Shown here one piece after another: positions 1 through 10,171 of a DNA stretch of 64,000 bases. The stretch comes from Pseudomonas poae (GTDB taxonomy: Bacteria; Pseudomonadota; Gammaproteobacteria; Pseudomonadales; Pseudomonadaceae), in the NCBI GenBank assembly GCA_004000515.1, contig CP034537.1, positions 5,842,001-5,906,000 on the forward strand. Direction: 5' to 3'. A program made the translations under genes and the position numbers. Position 1 is the stretch's first letter. Each line of letters opens with the position of its first letter. The notes under the pieces were generated by a model. It was not told where the DNA came from, searched no databases, and saw nothing but the letters and a program-made list of their open reading frames with translations.

Positions 1-1348
1 CAACCCGATCAACGAAATCATCAAGGCCAGGCCAATGGTCGAGGACACTTCGAAGCGATGCTCGGGTGTCACTAGCATCACCGTCAACGCGGTGCAGATG
101 AAGGCGATGACGACCCAGGTCAGCCACGGAAACAGCCACATCTTGAAGGTCAACTCGACGTTGCGGCGCAGCAGGATCTTGCGCATGCGCAGTTGCGACA
201 CGGCGATCACCAGGTACACCAGCAAGGCGATGGCGCCAGAACTGGCGAGCAAGAACTGGAACAACCCGGCGGGCATGAAGTAACTCAACAACGTCACCCC
301 TGCCCCAAGAATCGTGCTGGCAATCACCGCCGCCCTCGGCACACTGGCCGCCGAGGTTTTCTTCAGCATCGCCGGGGCGTCGCCGCGCTTGCCCAGGGAG
401 AACAGCATGCGCGAGGCGATGTAGATAGAGGAGTTCATGCAACTGGCCACGGCGATCAATACCACCACGTCCACCAGCAACTTGGCGTGGGGAATGTTCA
501 TCAGCTCCAGTGCCCGCTGATAAGAGCCGACCGACGCCAGCAGCGGGTCATCCCATGGCACCACGGAAATCACCACGAAGATCGACAGCACGTAAAACAC
601 ACCGATGCGCCACATCACGGAGCGCGTGGCACGGGCGATATTCTGCGCCGGGTTGCTGGACTCGGCCGCCGCGATGGTCACAGCCTCAGTGCCGATAAAA
701 CTGAACATGATGGTGATGAACGCACCCACCACCGCCGACAACCCATTGGGTGCAAAACCACCATGGTCCTGCATCAACTGGCTGAGCCCACTGGCCTCTC
801 GCTCGGGCACCCAACCCATCAACACCGCGAAGCCCACGCCGATAAAGCCGATGATCGCCACCACCTTGGCCATGGCAAACCAGAACTCGAACTCGCCGTA
901 TTTGGAAACGCTGAACAGATTGGTGACCACCAACAAAAGATCGACAACAAGGCAAACAGCCAAGCGTCGATCTGCGGGAACCACTGGTTGAGGATATGCC
1001 CGGCGGCCAGGGCCTCGATGGGAATCACCAGCACCCAGAACCACCAGTACAACCAGCCGATGGTGAACCCGGCCCAGCGACCGATGGCCTGGTCGGCATA
1101 GGTCGAGAACGACCCCGTGTCGGGGTTGGCCACCGCCATCTCCCCGAGCATGCGCATCACCAGCACCACCAACAGGCCGGAGAAAAATACGCCAGCAACA
1201 CCGCCGGCCCAGCCGCTGCAATCGCATGCCCGGAGCCGACAAACAACCCCGCACCGATGATGCCGGCGATGGACAGCATGGTGACATGGCGCGGCTTGAA
1301 GCCCTGCGCCAACTGGGCGTTGGAGTGGTTCGGGGTCGGGCTATTCAT
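1..1348 (-). CDS. gabP: GABA permease-like amino acid transporter (3' end outside window)
   Basis: Inner-membrane amino acid-polyamine-organocation family permease, most like GabP (4-aminobutyrate/H+ symport). The N-terminus has the GAGLFVGSG segment of family helix 1. Further on, GWLYWWFWVLVIP and KYGEFEFWFA are typical of GabP. The gene runs off the left edge of the window. Two one-base deletions break the frame, near 1175 (a run of T in the codons for AYFFS) and near 935. The remaining frame then reads openly to position 1. I infer assembly errors. Substrate specificity among AAT-family permeases (GABA, proline) cannot be proved from sequence alone. Confidence 0.8.
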
Positions 1349-1383
1349 TGTTTTCTTATTCTCGGTGATCGACGTAAGGCCTA

Positions 1384-1421
1384 CTGACTGAAGAGTCAGG
1401 CGATCATCATTTTTAATGATG
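1384..1421. promoter_or_regulatory. Two short inverted repeats upstream of the permease
   Basis: CTGACT-GAAG-AGTCAG (1384-1399) and CATCATT-TTT-AATGATG (1405-1421) are perfect inverted repeats 36-73 bp upstream of the permease ATG. They could be operators or leader hairpins. I do not recognise a specific regulator. Confidence 0.35.
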
Positions 1422-1559
1422 GGGTCACCTTACGCGGCCTGCGTCGTCCGAAAATAGCCTGGGAGCGTCATACTTTGGTCTGATATCGTCATCAAAACCG
1501 ACCAATGCGTGACCGCTATCAACACATTGCGATGTGCGACACGCTGCGTCTGTGTGCCC

Positions 1560-2300
1560 TCAGGCTTCTTGCCCGACCAGTTTGCGTCCTTCTTCCCACA
1601 ACCCGGTCATGCGCCACTGCTGTTCCAGTACACCCTCGCCGAATGGCCGCACACCGCCCAGGTTTTCCCCCAGCGCCTGGAAGTAGGCACCTTCTTCAAA
1701 CAACAGGATCCACTCGGCCGATTGCAGCAAGTCGGGCCCGAAGAATGTAGCGCCGCCATTGGCCTCCAGCACCGCCGGTGTATGCGGGTTGGCGGCAAGT
1801 ACATCCAGAATGAACTCGGACTCCGGCTGGCGCCGGTCGATGTATACAGGTAGTTCCCGCGCCAGCGTCACCCGTTGCGCGGCGGCGTAGTTGAGCGGAA
1901 ACACCCGATGCGCCGCCGCCCAACCGCCCAGGTAAGGGGTATGCACGTGAATCACCACATTCACTTGCGGCGCGCCACGAAAGGTCGCCGCGTAACGCCG
2001 GCCACCGCCTCCCTGGCGGCTGTCGCTCAATGGCTTGCCCGCTGGCAGGTGTTCGTCCAGGTGCATCACGCCGTCGTAGCTGGCGACTACGGCATGGATG
2101 CTCTGGTCATCGTCCCACGGGCCAGGTGTGGACACGACGATCAGCAGGTCGGTGCCCGGCACGCGCACATGCGCCTGGAAGGTATTGGTGGCGGTCAACG
2201 TGCGGGTTTCTTTCAACACCTTGAAGATCTTTGCGGTATCGCGCTTGGTTTTTTCGACCTGTTGCAGCAGGGCTTCACTCAACGGGGCTGGCTGGCTCAT
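1560..2300 (-). CDS. Class II aldolase/adducin-family protein
   Basis: Intact 246-residue protein of the class II aldolase/adducin fold, which covers metal-dependent aldolases and decarboxylases of the fuculose-phosphate aldolase type. The metal-binding pattern is visible in the middle as VVIHVHTPYLGG. The start is placed at MSQPAPLSEAL. The open frame extends further upstream, but that region contains a sigma-54 promoter (2345-2360) 45 bp before this ATG. It is divergent from a flavin monooxygenase-desulfinase operon and shares an activator site with it. I infer that it processes a carbonyl or carbon-skeleton product left after desulfurization. The substrate is unknown. Confidence 0.75.
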   Translation of the reverse strand: MSQPAPLSEALLQQVEKTKRDTAKIFKVLKETRTLTATNTFQAHVRVPGTDLLIVVSTPGPWDDDQSIHAVVASYDGVMHLDEHLPAGKPLSDSRQGGGGRRYAATFRGAPQVNVVIHVHTPYLGGWAAAHRVFPLNYAAAQRVTLARELPVYIDRRQPESEFILDVLAANPHTPAVLEANGGATFFGPDLLQSAEWILLFEEGAYFQALGENLGGVRPFGEGVLEQQWRMTGLWEEGRKLVGQEA

Positions 2301-2344
2301 CTGAAGAACTCCACGATAGGAAAAAATAGTCTCACTCACGCCAC

Positions 2345-2360
2345 AGCACGAGTTGTGCCA
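2345..2360 (-). promoter_or_regulatory. Sigma-54 promoter of the class II aldolase gene
   Basis: Read on the minus strand it is TGGCACAACTCGTGCT, with invariant GG and GC elements at -24/-12 spacing. It lies 45 bp upstream of the aldolase ATG and 75 bp from the palindrome at 2435. Confidence 0.75.
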
Positions 2361-2434
2361 GCCGCTACGCGCCCGTATTCCGGGGCATTCATGCCCTATG
2401 GGATGTTGTCTCGCCAGCACCCTCTGCTGACCGA

Positions 2435-2451
2435 CTGCTGCCACAGCAGCA
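2435..2451. promoter_or_regulatory. Upstream activator palindrome, site 1 (divergent)
   Basis: CTGCTGC-CACA-GCAGCA. It lies between two divergent sigma-54 promoters (2345-2360 and 2506-2521) and is one of five near-identical copies in the island. It is probably the binding site of the SfnR-like activator encoded at 11093-12169. Confidence 0.7.
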
Positions 2452-2505
2452 CTGCACCGCACTCGCGGCAGCCATCGGCCCCGTGATTACGTGCCCATGC
2501 GGGTA

Positions 2506-2521
2506 TGGCATGGGCGTTGCT
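2506..2521 (+). promoter_or_regulatory. Sigma-54 promoter of the first monooxygenase-desulfinase operon
   Basis: TGGCATGGGCGTTGCT matches the -24/-12 consensus almost completely. It lies 55 bp downstream of palindrome site 1 and 43 bp before the monooxygenase ATG. Confidence 0.8.
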
Positions 2522-2563
2522 ACCAGCCTCTGCAACGTTTTCCATTTCAATTCGGGAGTCTGT

Positions 2564-3695
2564 ATGAGCACGGAGTTTTTTCTGGCGATTGCCCTTGGGC
2601 ACCGACGGCCAGCAACTGAGTACAGACCTGCACAATCGCGGCAGCTTCAACCGCAGCCCAGGGCACATCGCGCCAGGCCAGCGGCCCAACGGTGAGCCCG
2701 ACGGCTTTACCTATATCGATTACATCGCCCAGGTGGCCAAGGCCGCTGAACTGGCCGGCTTCGAAGGCGCATTGCTGCCCACCGGCCCGGAACCGTGGAT
2801 CGTTGCGGCCGCCCTCGCCCGCGAAACCCGGCGCATCCGCTTCCTGGTAGCGTTCCAGGCCACCTGGACCCTGCCCGCCTACGCCGCGCAGCAGGCTGCC
2901 ATCCTGCAACACCTGAGCCATGGCCGCCTGGACTGGAACATCATCACCGGCGGCAACCCCGCGAACCAGCGTGCCCAGGGCGACTTCCTGAACCATGACC
3001 AGCGCTATCGCCGTACCGAAGAGTTCCTCGACATCATCCAGGGGCTGTGGGAGCACGAACAGTTTTCCTATGAGGGCCAGGTCTACCAGTTGGAAAACGG
3101 CTCACTGCCTCCCGGCTTGCGTGACGAGCGCAAACCCGGCGTGTATTTCTCCGGCTTTTCGGAGCCTGCCCTGGACGTGGCCGCCAAGCACGCCGACGTG
3201 TACCTGAACTGGGCCGAGCCCCTCGACAAACTCAAGCCACACATGGAGCGTGTACGCGAGCGCGCCGCACAGCAAGGACGCGAAGTACGCTTCGGCCTGC
3301 GGGTCGATCTGTTCGCCCGGGAAACCGAAGAAGCCGCCTGGCGTGACCTGCGCCGCCAGTTCGATGCCGTGGGCAATCGCGGCAGCAGCGAAGCCACCGC
3401 CTTCGTCGGCGGGTCAGACTCAGTGGGCGCCGCGCGCCAGACCGCGTACCACCAGAACGTCGATCGCTTCGAAGACCTGATCATCGGCCCCAACCTGTGG
3501 GCCGGTTTCGCCAAGGCCAAGCCGGGCCCCACCGTAGGCCTGGTAGGCAGCCACGAGAACGTCGCCGAACGCCTGGCCGAGTACCGTGACGCGGGCTTCT
3601 CGACCTTTATCCTCGCCAGCAACCCCCACCTGGAAGAAGCCCTGCGCATCGGCCAGGAAGTGCTGCCACTGGTGCAAGACCGCCACTCGCGTTAA
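2564..3695 (+). CDS. LLM-class FMN-dependent monooxygenase (SsuD/DszA-like), copy 1
   Basis: Bacterial-luciferase-like monooxygenase of about 377 residues, the family of SsuD (alkanesulfonate monooxygenase) and DszA. It would use reduced FMN and O2 to cleave a C-S bond in the cytoplasm. Family segments seen are FTYIDYIAQVAKAAE, the SHGRLDWNIITGGN core and GYP-like C-terminal motifs (ILASNPHLEEA). The start MSTEFFWRLPLG is separated from the body by one extra T in a run near 2576-2581. It is followed 5 bp later by a DszB-like gene. The exact organosulfur substrate cannot be told. Confidence 0.85.
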
Positions 3696-3700
3696 ATAGG

Positions 3701-4766
3701 ATGACCATGAGCAAACAACCTCTCGATACCCTCTGGTACACCCACAGCCCGGTGCCAACCGGCTCGGCATTGCCGTGGAATCCGGGCGACTGGCCGAGGC
3801 GTTCCTGCCCTCGGGCACCAATATCCAGGCGCTGCGTGAGTCCAGCGAGCGCGACATCCGCGAAGCCCACTACGACCATCACCTGCCCAACTCCGTACGC
3901 CACGGCGGCAACATCCCGGCGATCTGGGCCTATGCCAATGGCACCGACACGCGCCTGCTCGGGTTGTCGTGGAGCGATGAAGTCCAGTTGATCCTGACCA
4001 CCGTGGAAAGCGGGGTCAAAACCGTGCGCGATCTCAAGCATCGCCGCTTCGGTATCCCCAAATGGGCCAACGTGCAGATCGACTTCACCCGCGCCCAGGC
4101 GCTGCGTGGACTGGAAAACGCGCTGAAACTCGAAGGCATGAGCGTCAGCGACGTAGACCTGGTGGACTACCCCTACGGCGGCACCTACAGCGACGAACAG
4201 ATGCGCCATGTCCACGGCGCCCAGGTGTCATTCGGTGTTAACCGCATCCAACAGCGCAATAACGAATTGATCGGTTTGCTGCGCGGCGACATCGACGCGA
4301 TTTTCCTCAAGGGCGCCCACGCCGTGCACTTGGCCGCCGAGTTCGGCCTGCACGTTGTCATCGACACCGGCTCCCACCCCGACCCGATGATCCGTTCCAA
4401 CAACGGTACGCCGCGCACGCTCACTGTGGATCGGCACTTGCTCGACCATCATTTTGACGCGGCGAAAATCATCGTCGACTGCGTACTGCGCTCCGAGCAA
4501 TGGGCGTGGGCCAACCCCGAGAAAACCCGTCAATTCCTCGCCCGGGAACTCAACACCAGTGAGTACTGGTGGCCACCGCCTACGGCGAAGATGCCCATCG
4601 GCGCCTGCGCACCATGCTCGATGAACAGTCGATTCTGGCGCTACAGGATTTCACCGATTTCCTGTACCGCTGGCAGTTCATCCCACGGCGTTTCGATGTG
4701 CGTGACTGGATTGATTTCAGCGTACTGGAAAGTGTGCTGGGGGCGACTTCAAGGCTGTCCGTCTAG
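3701..4766 (+). CDS. DszB-like desulfinase homologue with Ser at the catalytic Cys position
   Basis: About 355 residues with the periplasmic-binding-protein fold but no signal peptide, so it is cytoplasmic. It resembles DszB (2-hydroxybiphenyl-2-sulfinate desulfinase). By alignment from memory, the N-terminal THSPVP corresponds to DszB SNCPVP, which holds catalytic Cys27, so this copy has Ser. The DszB His60 and Arg70-x-Gly-Gly positions match a His ten residues before R in VRHGGNIPA. The C-terminus DFTDFLYRWQFI also fits. Frameshifts lie near 3770 and 4572. It is co-transcribed with the monooxygenase. Alternative: a soluble substrate-binding protein of an ABC importer. Confidence 0.65.
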
Positions 4767-4784
4767 CCACATCTCACGCTCCTT

Positions 4785-4809
4785 GGCCGGTGGTTACCGG
4801 CCTTTTTTT
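4785..4809 (+). terminator. Rho-independent terminator
   Basis: Stem GGCCGGT-GGTT-ACCGGCC followed by seven T, 18 bp after the DszB-like stop codon. It closes the first operon. Confidence 0.85.
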
Positions 4810-4861
4810 CGCCTGTAGAAAACCCACCCTGTACACATTTAAAACAACCCATGCTGACGCG

Positions 4862-4878
4862 CTGCTGCCAGGGCAGCA
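4862..4878. promoter_or_regulatory. Upstream activator palindrome, site 2
   Basis: CTGCTGC-CAGG-GCAGCA, 72 bp upstream of the sigma-54 promoter at 4950. It is the same motif as the four other sites of the island. Confidence 0.7.
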
Positions 4879-4949
4879 ATGCTTGCTGACCAGTCCTAAC
4901 ATACAAAATTAAATTGATATAAATCAGTAAGTTATATCAACATAAAACT

Positions 4950-4965
4950 TGGCACACCCCCTGCT
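4950..4965 (+). promoter_or_regulatory. Sigma-54 promoter of the first TonB receptor operon
   Basis: TGGCACACCCCCTGCT has the -24 TGGCAC and -12 TGC elements at correct spacing. It lies 91 bp before the receptor ATG, which has a strong GGAGG ribosome site at about 5046. Confidence 0.75.
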
Positions 4966-5055
4966 ATACAGCTCTCACTTTCAAGGTTTGCAGCGCACTT
5001 AAAAGACAACTTAAGCAAACCGAAAAGTGACAGGACCATTACTTTCGGAGGGGCT

Positions 5056-7294
5056 ATGTACCGCATTAACACCATTACCCGCAGCATCTGGCTGGCCACG
5101 GCATTGACCGGAACGTTGCACAGCCTGCCTGCACTGGCGCAGGAACAAACACCGGCCGCTGAAGACAGCGCACCCACTCTGAAATCGGTGACGGTGACCG
5201 CCCAGCGTCGCGAAGAAAGCGTGCAGGACATTGCCAACGCCGTCAGCGCCGTTTCCGGGGAAACCCTCGGCCAGACAGGCACCGACTATATTGGCAAGGC
5301 CATCAAGTTCGTGCCCAACGCCCAGGCCAATAACCCTGACGGCGATGCTCGGCCGCGCTGGTACATTCGCGGCGTAGGCACCGGTGATCAGGGCGCCGCC
5401 ACCGTGTTCCCGGTGGGCGTGTACGTAGACGATGTGTACCTCAATGCCCCGCTGGCCGGTGGCGACCCGCTGTTCGACCTCGACCGCATCGAGATCCTGC
5501 GCGGCCCTCAAGGCACGTTGTATGGCAAGAACACCACCGGCGGTGCGGTGAACATCCTGACCAAAAGCCGACCTTCGAAAACGACGGCTACGCGACGCTC
5601 GGTTACGGCAGCAAGAACGAAAAAATCGTCAACGGCGCCCTTGGCGGCACCCTGGTGGAAGACCGCCTGGCTGCGCGTGTGTCGCTGTACTCCAAAGAGC
5701 GCGACGGCTTTATCAAGAACGTCTATGACGACAAGGATTACGACCGCGTCGACAACAAAGCCGTGCGCCTGCAATTTCTGGCCAAGCTCAACCCGGACCT
5801 GACCGCGCTGTGGAGCCTGCACGACAGCCAGACACGCGGCACCGCAGCGGGGCTGCTGCCGGTGGGCAGTTTCCCGTGGCTGGGCGGCTACAACCGCAGC
5901 AACCCGGACAAGCGCTACATCGACAGCAACGTCGACAACAAATCGAAGATCGAACACGCCGGCACGTCCCTGACCCTCAACTACGACCTCGGCGACTACC
6001 GTCTTACCTCGATCAGTGCCTACGACGAAACCAAGCAGCGCAGCATCAGCGATGACGACCTGTCACCCGTGGAAAGCGGGCGCAGCTACACCAATAACCG
6101 CTGGCGCCAGTACTCCCAGGAGTTCCGCATCGCCTCTCCCACCAGCGAAACCCTGCGCTGGATTCTCGGTACGCATTTCTTCCACGAAGACCTGCAAAGC
6201 GCCGGGGCCACGTCTGCGTTGCCGGATGCCGGTGCCTCGGAAGCCAGCTACACCGGTACTTCTTTCGATCACAAAAACACCAGCTATGCGCTGTTCGGCA
6301 ACCTGGCCTATGACTTCACCGACCAGTTCACCGTCACCGGAGGCCTGCGCTGGACCCGCGAGAAAAAAGACATCGACCTGGACCTGGTCCAACTCACCGG
6401 CAGCAATTTCAGCGGCGATTGGTGGGATGCAGGCTCCCTGCAAAACCCGGTGGACGTGACGGGTGCGGGCATCACCACCAATGGCAATGCCAAGCGCAAC
6501 AAGACCTGGAGCGCGGTGACCTACGACCTGACCCCGGAATACCGGATCAACGACAACCTGCGGGTGTACGCGCGTTATGCCAAGGGCTTCCGCTCCGGCG
6601 CCTTCAATACCGGTTTGTCCAGCAGCCTGGAGCAGCTGAGTACGGTCAAGCCTGAGACCCTCAACTCCTATGAACTGGGGCTCAAGTCCGAGTGGCTCAA
6701 TGGACGGGTGCATGCCAACGCCAACGTCTTCTACTACGACTACGACGACATGCAGGTCAGCGCCACCACGACCACCGCCAGCGGTAGCCTGGTGTCGTTG
6801 CTGACCAACGGCGCCCAGGGCAAGGCGCGTGGTGCCGAGTTCGAACTGGAAGCCCAGGCCACCGACAACCTGCACCTGCAATTGGCCGCGTCGTTGTTCA
6901 GCAGTGAGTTCACCGGCGACCTGTGGAAGGGCAACAGCTTTATCCGTGCGCCCCGCCACACCTATGCGCTGGGTGCCGACTACCGCTTCCGCTGGATATT
7001 CCAGGGTCCCTGGTGCTGGGCGGCGACCTGCGCTACCAGAGCAAGGAATACTTCATTTCGGCTTACCAACAGTCGCAATGGACCTGGCTCAACCAAGGCG
7101 GCTACACCGTCAGCAATGCGCACTTGAGCTACACCACCGCCGATGAGAAATACAACATCACCGGTTTCGTCAACAACCTCACCGACAAGCACTACCAGAC
7201 CCACGGCCTGTCCCTTAACCGAGGCAGCGCGCCGTACTGGGCCGCCTTTGGCGACCCACGTACAGCCGGTGTGACCGTGACGGCGAAGTTCTGA
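5056..7294 (+). CDS. TonB-dependent outer-membrane receptor, copy 1
   Basis: About 746 residues: a signal peptide ending near ALAQ, a plug domain (RWYIRGVGTGD, YVDDVY, IEILRGPQGTLYGKNTTGG) and a 22-strand barrel ending in the aromatic-terminated VTVTAKF. It imports a substrate across the outer membrane with TonB energy. The sigma-54 promoter and neighbours point to an organosulfur compound rather than a siderophore (inference). Frameshifts lie near 5568 and 7005. It is paralogous to the receptor at 22271-24502. An MFS gene follows 7 bp later. Confidence 0.85.
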
Positions 7295-7301
7295 GCCACT
7301 C

Positions 7302-8477
7302 ATGAAAACTTCCGTCCAGGTTTCCTGGTCAACTTTATGCTGCTGGCCACCTTCAGCGGCGCCACCATCGGCATGGCCAAGATCGTCACGACCTTGTACG
7401 CCCTGTCGCTGGGGGCGAATGCCATGCAGGTGGGGATCATTTCGGCCATGGAATCCCTAGGCATGGTGTTTCTCACCTTGCCTGCGGGTTTTGTGATCGC
7501 CCGCTACGGGGCCAAGCCGATTTACTTTCTGTCGAGCCTGGGGCCGATGCTGGTCAACCTGCTGATCCCGCTGTTCAGCGGTTGGTTGTGGCTGGCGCTG
7601 GCACAGTGGCTGATCGGCTTGTTCATTCCGTTTCGCATTGTGGCGATGAACAGCGCGTTCCTGCGCGAGCTCAAGCACCTGGGTTTAAGCAAGGCCGGCC
7701 GGTATCGCGGCGCCTTGACCTTGGGCCTGGGCCTGCTGGGGCCGCTGCTGGGCAACCAATTCAGCGGCGAGGGGCAGTTCCATTGGGCCTTTGTGCTGAT
7801 CAGCCTGTGCTTTGGCGCAATGGCGGTGTACAGCCTGAGCTTCTGGGAAGGTGAACCGCCCAGCGAGCGGGCACCCGCTGTCAACGTCTCCGCCATGTTC
7901 GGGGAGGCCCGCGCACTGCTTGGCCACCGGGACATCCGTGAGCCCTGTCTCATGGAAGCCCTGAACAGCGCGACCACCTCGGTCTTCAGCACGTTCATCA
8001 TCCTGTACGCGCTGCAGGAGGCAGGTTTGTCACAGGACCGGGCGGTGATGCTGGTGGTAATCGAAGGCGTGGGCGCAGTGCTGGCGCTGTTTGGCCTGGG
8101 ATATGTGCTGCGTCATCTCAGCCAGGGCCTGGCCTACGGTTTGAGCCTGGCGCTCGGGGTGTCGGCACTGGCGTTGATCGGACTGAGCCAGGGCTTTATC
8201 TGGCTGGCACTGTCGGGCGTTCTGCTGAGCCTGGCGGCGGCTGGCTTGCACCTGCTGAACATGAACCAACTCAGCCAGCAAGTGCAGGACAAGAGCAAGG
8301 TCTCGGGACTGTTCCAACTGGCGTCCATGGCCGGCGGTTTTGTCGGCGCCATGGCAGGCGGGTTGATCAGCTACCTGATCGGCCTCGGCCCCCCTGTTCG
8401 TGTGCTGGGCGCTGCTGATCCTGGTGGTCGCCGGCGCCTGGTACGCGGCACGCCGGCCAGTCCCCATCACCGCCTGA
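7302..8477 (+). CDS. MFS transporter
   Basis: About 390 residues with 12 hydrophobic segments typical of the major facilitator superfamily, in the inner membrane. MKTS at 7302 is the likely start. One base is missing near 7318, after which the frame reads FLVNFMLLATFSG. An extra C in a C-run near 8393 breaks the C-terminus, which otherwise ends in RRPVPITA. It is probably co-transcribed with the TonB receptor, giving an outer-plus-inner membrane uptake pair. Uptake rather than efflux is inferred from context. Confidence 0.75.
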
Positions 8478-8495
8478 CTGCTGCTGTAGCAGCAG
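8478..8495. promoter_or_regulatory. Upstream activator palindrome, site 3
   Basis: CTGCTGC-TGTA-GCAGCAG, a perfect 7-bp inverted repeat directly after the MFS stop and 75 bp upstream of a sigma-54 promoter. Confidence 0.75.
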
Positions 8496-8569
8496 TGCCC
8501 CAGCAACGCGTTGCACCTGCAGCAACGCGGTTGCCCTCGCCCACCCCGTGTTTGCTGGGCTGTGCGCCT

Positions 8570-8585
8570 TGGCATACAAGCTGCA
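8570..8585 (+). promoter_or_regulatory. Sigma-54 promoter of the SsuCB-like ABC importer
   Basis: TGGCATACAAGCTGCA has the -24/-12 elements at correct spacing, 36 bp before the first permease ATG. Confidence 0.75.
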
Positions 8586-8620
8586 ACGCTCGCAGCCAGC
8601 AGACTGACAAGAGTGTTTCC

Positions 8621-9402
8621 ATGCCCAAACCTTCACTGCCGGCGCTTGCGTCCAGGCTCTATTGGCTTATTTCGCCGCTGGCCTTGCTCACACTGTGGGC
8701 CGGTGTCGCCGCCGCAGGCCTGTTCCCCGGCAACTGCTGGTTCCACCGGCTCAGGTGTGGCGCACCTTCGAGCTGTTGTTGGGCAATGGCGAACTGCTCG
8801 AACACCTGTTCACCAGCCTGGGCCGCCTGGGCTGGGGCTTGAGCATCGGAGCCGCCAGCGGACTGCTGTTCGGTTTGCTGATGGGCTTGTCAAAGACCGT
8901 CGAAGCCTATTGCGGGCCGCTGTTCCACAGCCTGCGGCAGATCCCCAGCCTGGCGCTGATCCCGTTGCTGGTGCTGGTGTTCGGCATCGATGAAATCTTC
9001 AAGATCGTGATCGTGGCCGAAGCCGCGTTTTTTCCATTGGCCTTGGCCACCAGCCAAGGCGTCAAAGGCATCCCCCGCAGCTATTTCGAAGTAGCGGCGG
9101 TGTATCGCCTGCCGTGGCTGAGCCTGGTCAAAGAGGTCGCGCTGCCAGCGGTGACGCCGCAGATCGTCACCGGCCTGCGCATCGGCCTGACCCGTGCCTG
9201 GGTGGTGTTGATCGCCGCCGAACTGCTGGCCGCCGACAGCGGCCTGGGCCAGATGATCGAGATGGCGCGACAAATGCTGCGTATCGATGTGGTAATGGTC
9301 GGCATCGTAGTCACAGGCCTCGTCGGCTTTGCCTTGGACTGGTCGCTGCGCCGCCTTGAACGCCGCCTGCAGCGTTGGCAGCCCGCGCGGGAGGCATCAT
9401 GA
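8621..9402 (+). CDS. ABC transporter permease 1 (SsuC/TauC-like)
   Basis: About 260 residues; inner-membrane permease of the nitrate/sulfonate/taurine importer family. The EAA-type loop is present (AAVYRLPWLSLVKEVALPAVTPQIVTGLRIG). It has a start at MPKPSLPA and one base missing near 8728, before QLLVPPAQVW. The stop overlaps the start of the second permease by 4 bp. With that gene and the ATPase it forms an importer with two different permeases. Confidence 0.85.
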
Positions 9403-10154
9403 AGCCCCTGCTCAAACACGCCCGTGGCGCAGTGCTGCCGCTGCTGTTGCTGATGGCTTGGGAGTACGCCTCCAGCCGCGGCGCCAGTGGCGCATATGCC
9501 GTGGTGCCGCTTTCGCAGGTGGCGGCCGGGTTCGTCGAAATCGTCGGCAACGGCGAGTTGCTGACCAACCTGCTCGCCAGCCTGCTGCGCACCAGCCAAG
9601 GCTTGCTGTTCGGCGTAATTGCCGGGACTGCGCTGGGCGCTGCCATGGCGTTGTCGGCCTGGGGCGAGCGATTGATCGCCCCGTTGTTTCATAGCTTGCG
9701 CCAAGTGCCGATGCTGGCCTGGATCCCGTTGATTGCCTTGTGGTTCGGCAATGGCGAAAGCTCAAAAGTCCTGATCATCGCCCTCGCCGCATGCTACCCG
9801 ATGGCCCTCAACACCTTCGAAGGCTTGCGCCAGGTCGACCGTCGCCACCTGGAAGTCGCCCAGGCCCTGGTCCTCACCCGCCGCCAACTCTTCGCCTTGG
9901 TGCTGCTGCCCTCGGCACTGCCGAGCCTGTGTACTGGCGTGCTGCAAGCCATCGCCTTCGCCTGGGTCACAGCGGTGGGCAGCGAACTGTTCCTGTCCGC
10001 CGGCCCAGGGCTGGGCAACCTGATGATGAATGCCGAAGCTGGCGCCCGCATGGAAATTATCCTGCTGTGCGTGATCAGCATCGCCGTCCTCGGCTACGGC
10101 ATGAGCCTGTTATTCACTCGCCTGAGCCGCTACCTGCTGCGCTGGCGCCCCTGA
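9399..10154 (+). CDS. ABC transporter permease 2 (SsuC/TauC-like)
   Basis: Intact 251-residue permease of the same family as its upstream neighbour, so the channel is probably a heterodimer. Motifs are HSLRQVPMLAWIPLIALWFG and AQALVLTRRQLFALVLLPSALP (the ATPase-coupling loop). The start MKPLLKHA at 9399 overlaps the preceding stop in an ATGA arrangement, indicating translational coupling. No substrate-binding protein gene is adjacent; the nearest periplasmic one is at 13780. Confidence 0.88.
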   Translation: MKPLLKHARGAVLPLLLLMAWEYASSRGASGAYAVVPLSQVAAGFVEIVGNGELLTNLLASLLRTSQGLLFGVIAGTALGAAMALSAWGERLIAPLFHSLRQVPMLAWIPLIALWFGNGESSKVLIIALAACYPMALNTFEGLRQVDRRHLEVAQALVLTRRQLFALVLLPSALPSLCTGVLQAIAFAWVTAVGSELFLSAGPGLGNLMMNAEAGARMEIILLCVISIAVLGYGMSLLFTRLSRYLLRWRP

Positions 10155-10171
10155 TTTTGGAAGGCCTGGAC

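Noticed and set aside
193..1101. Long plus-strand open frame opposite the permease
   Set aside because: His/Gln/Arg-rich translation typical of the antisense frame of a GC-rich membrane-protein gene; the minus strand carries clear GabP motifs.
5056..7294. TonB receptor as a siderophore receptor
   Set aside because: No Fur-like box, siderophore genes or anti-sigma system nearby; promoter and neighbours indicate sulfur control.
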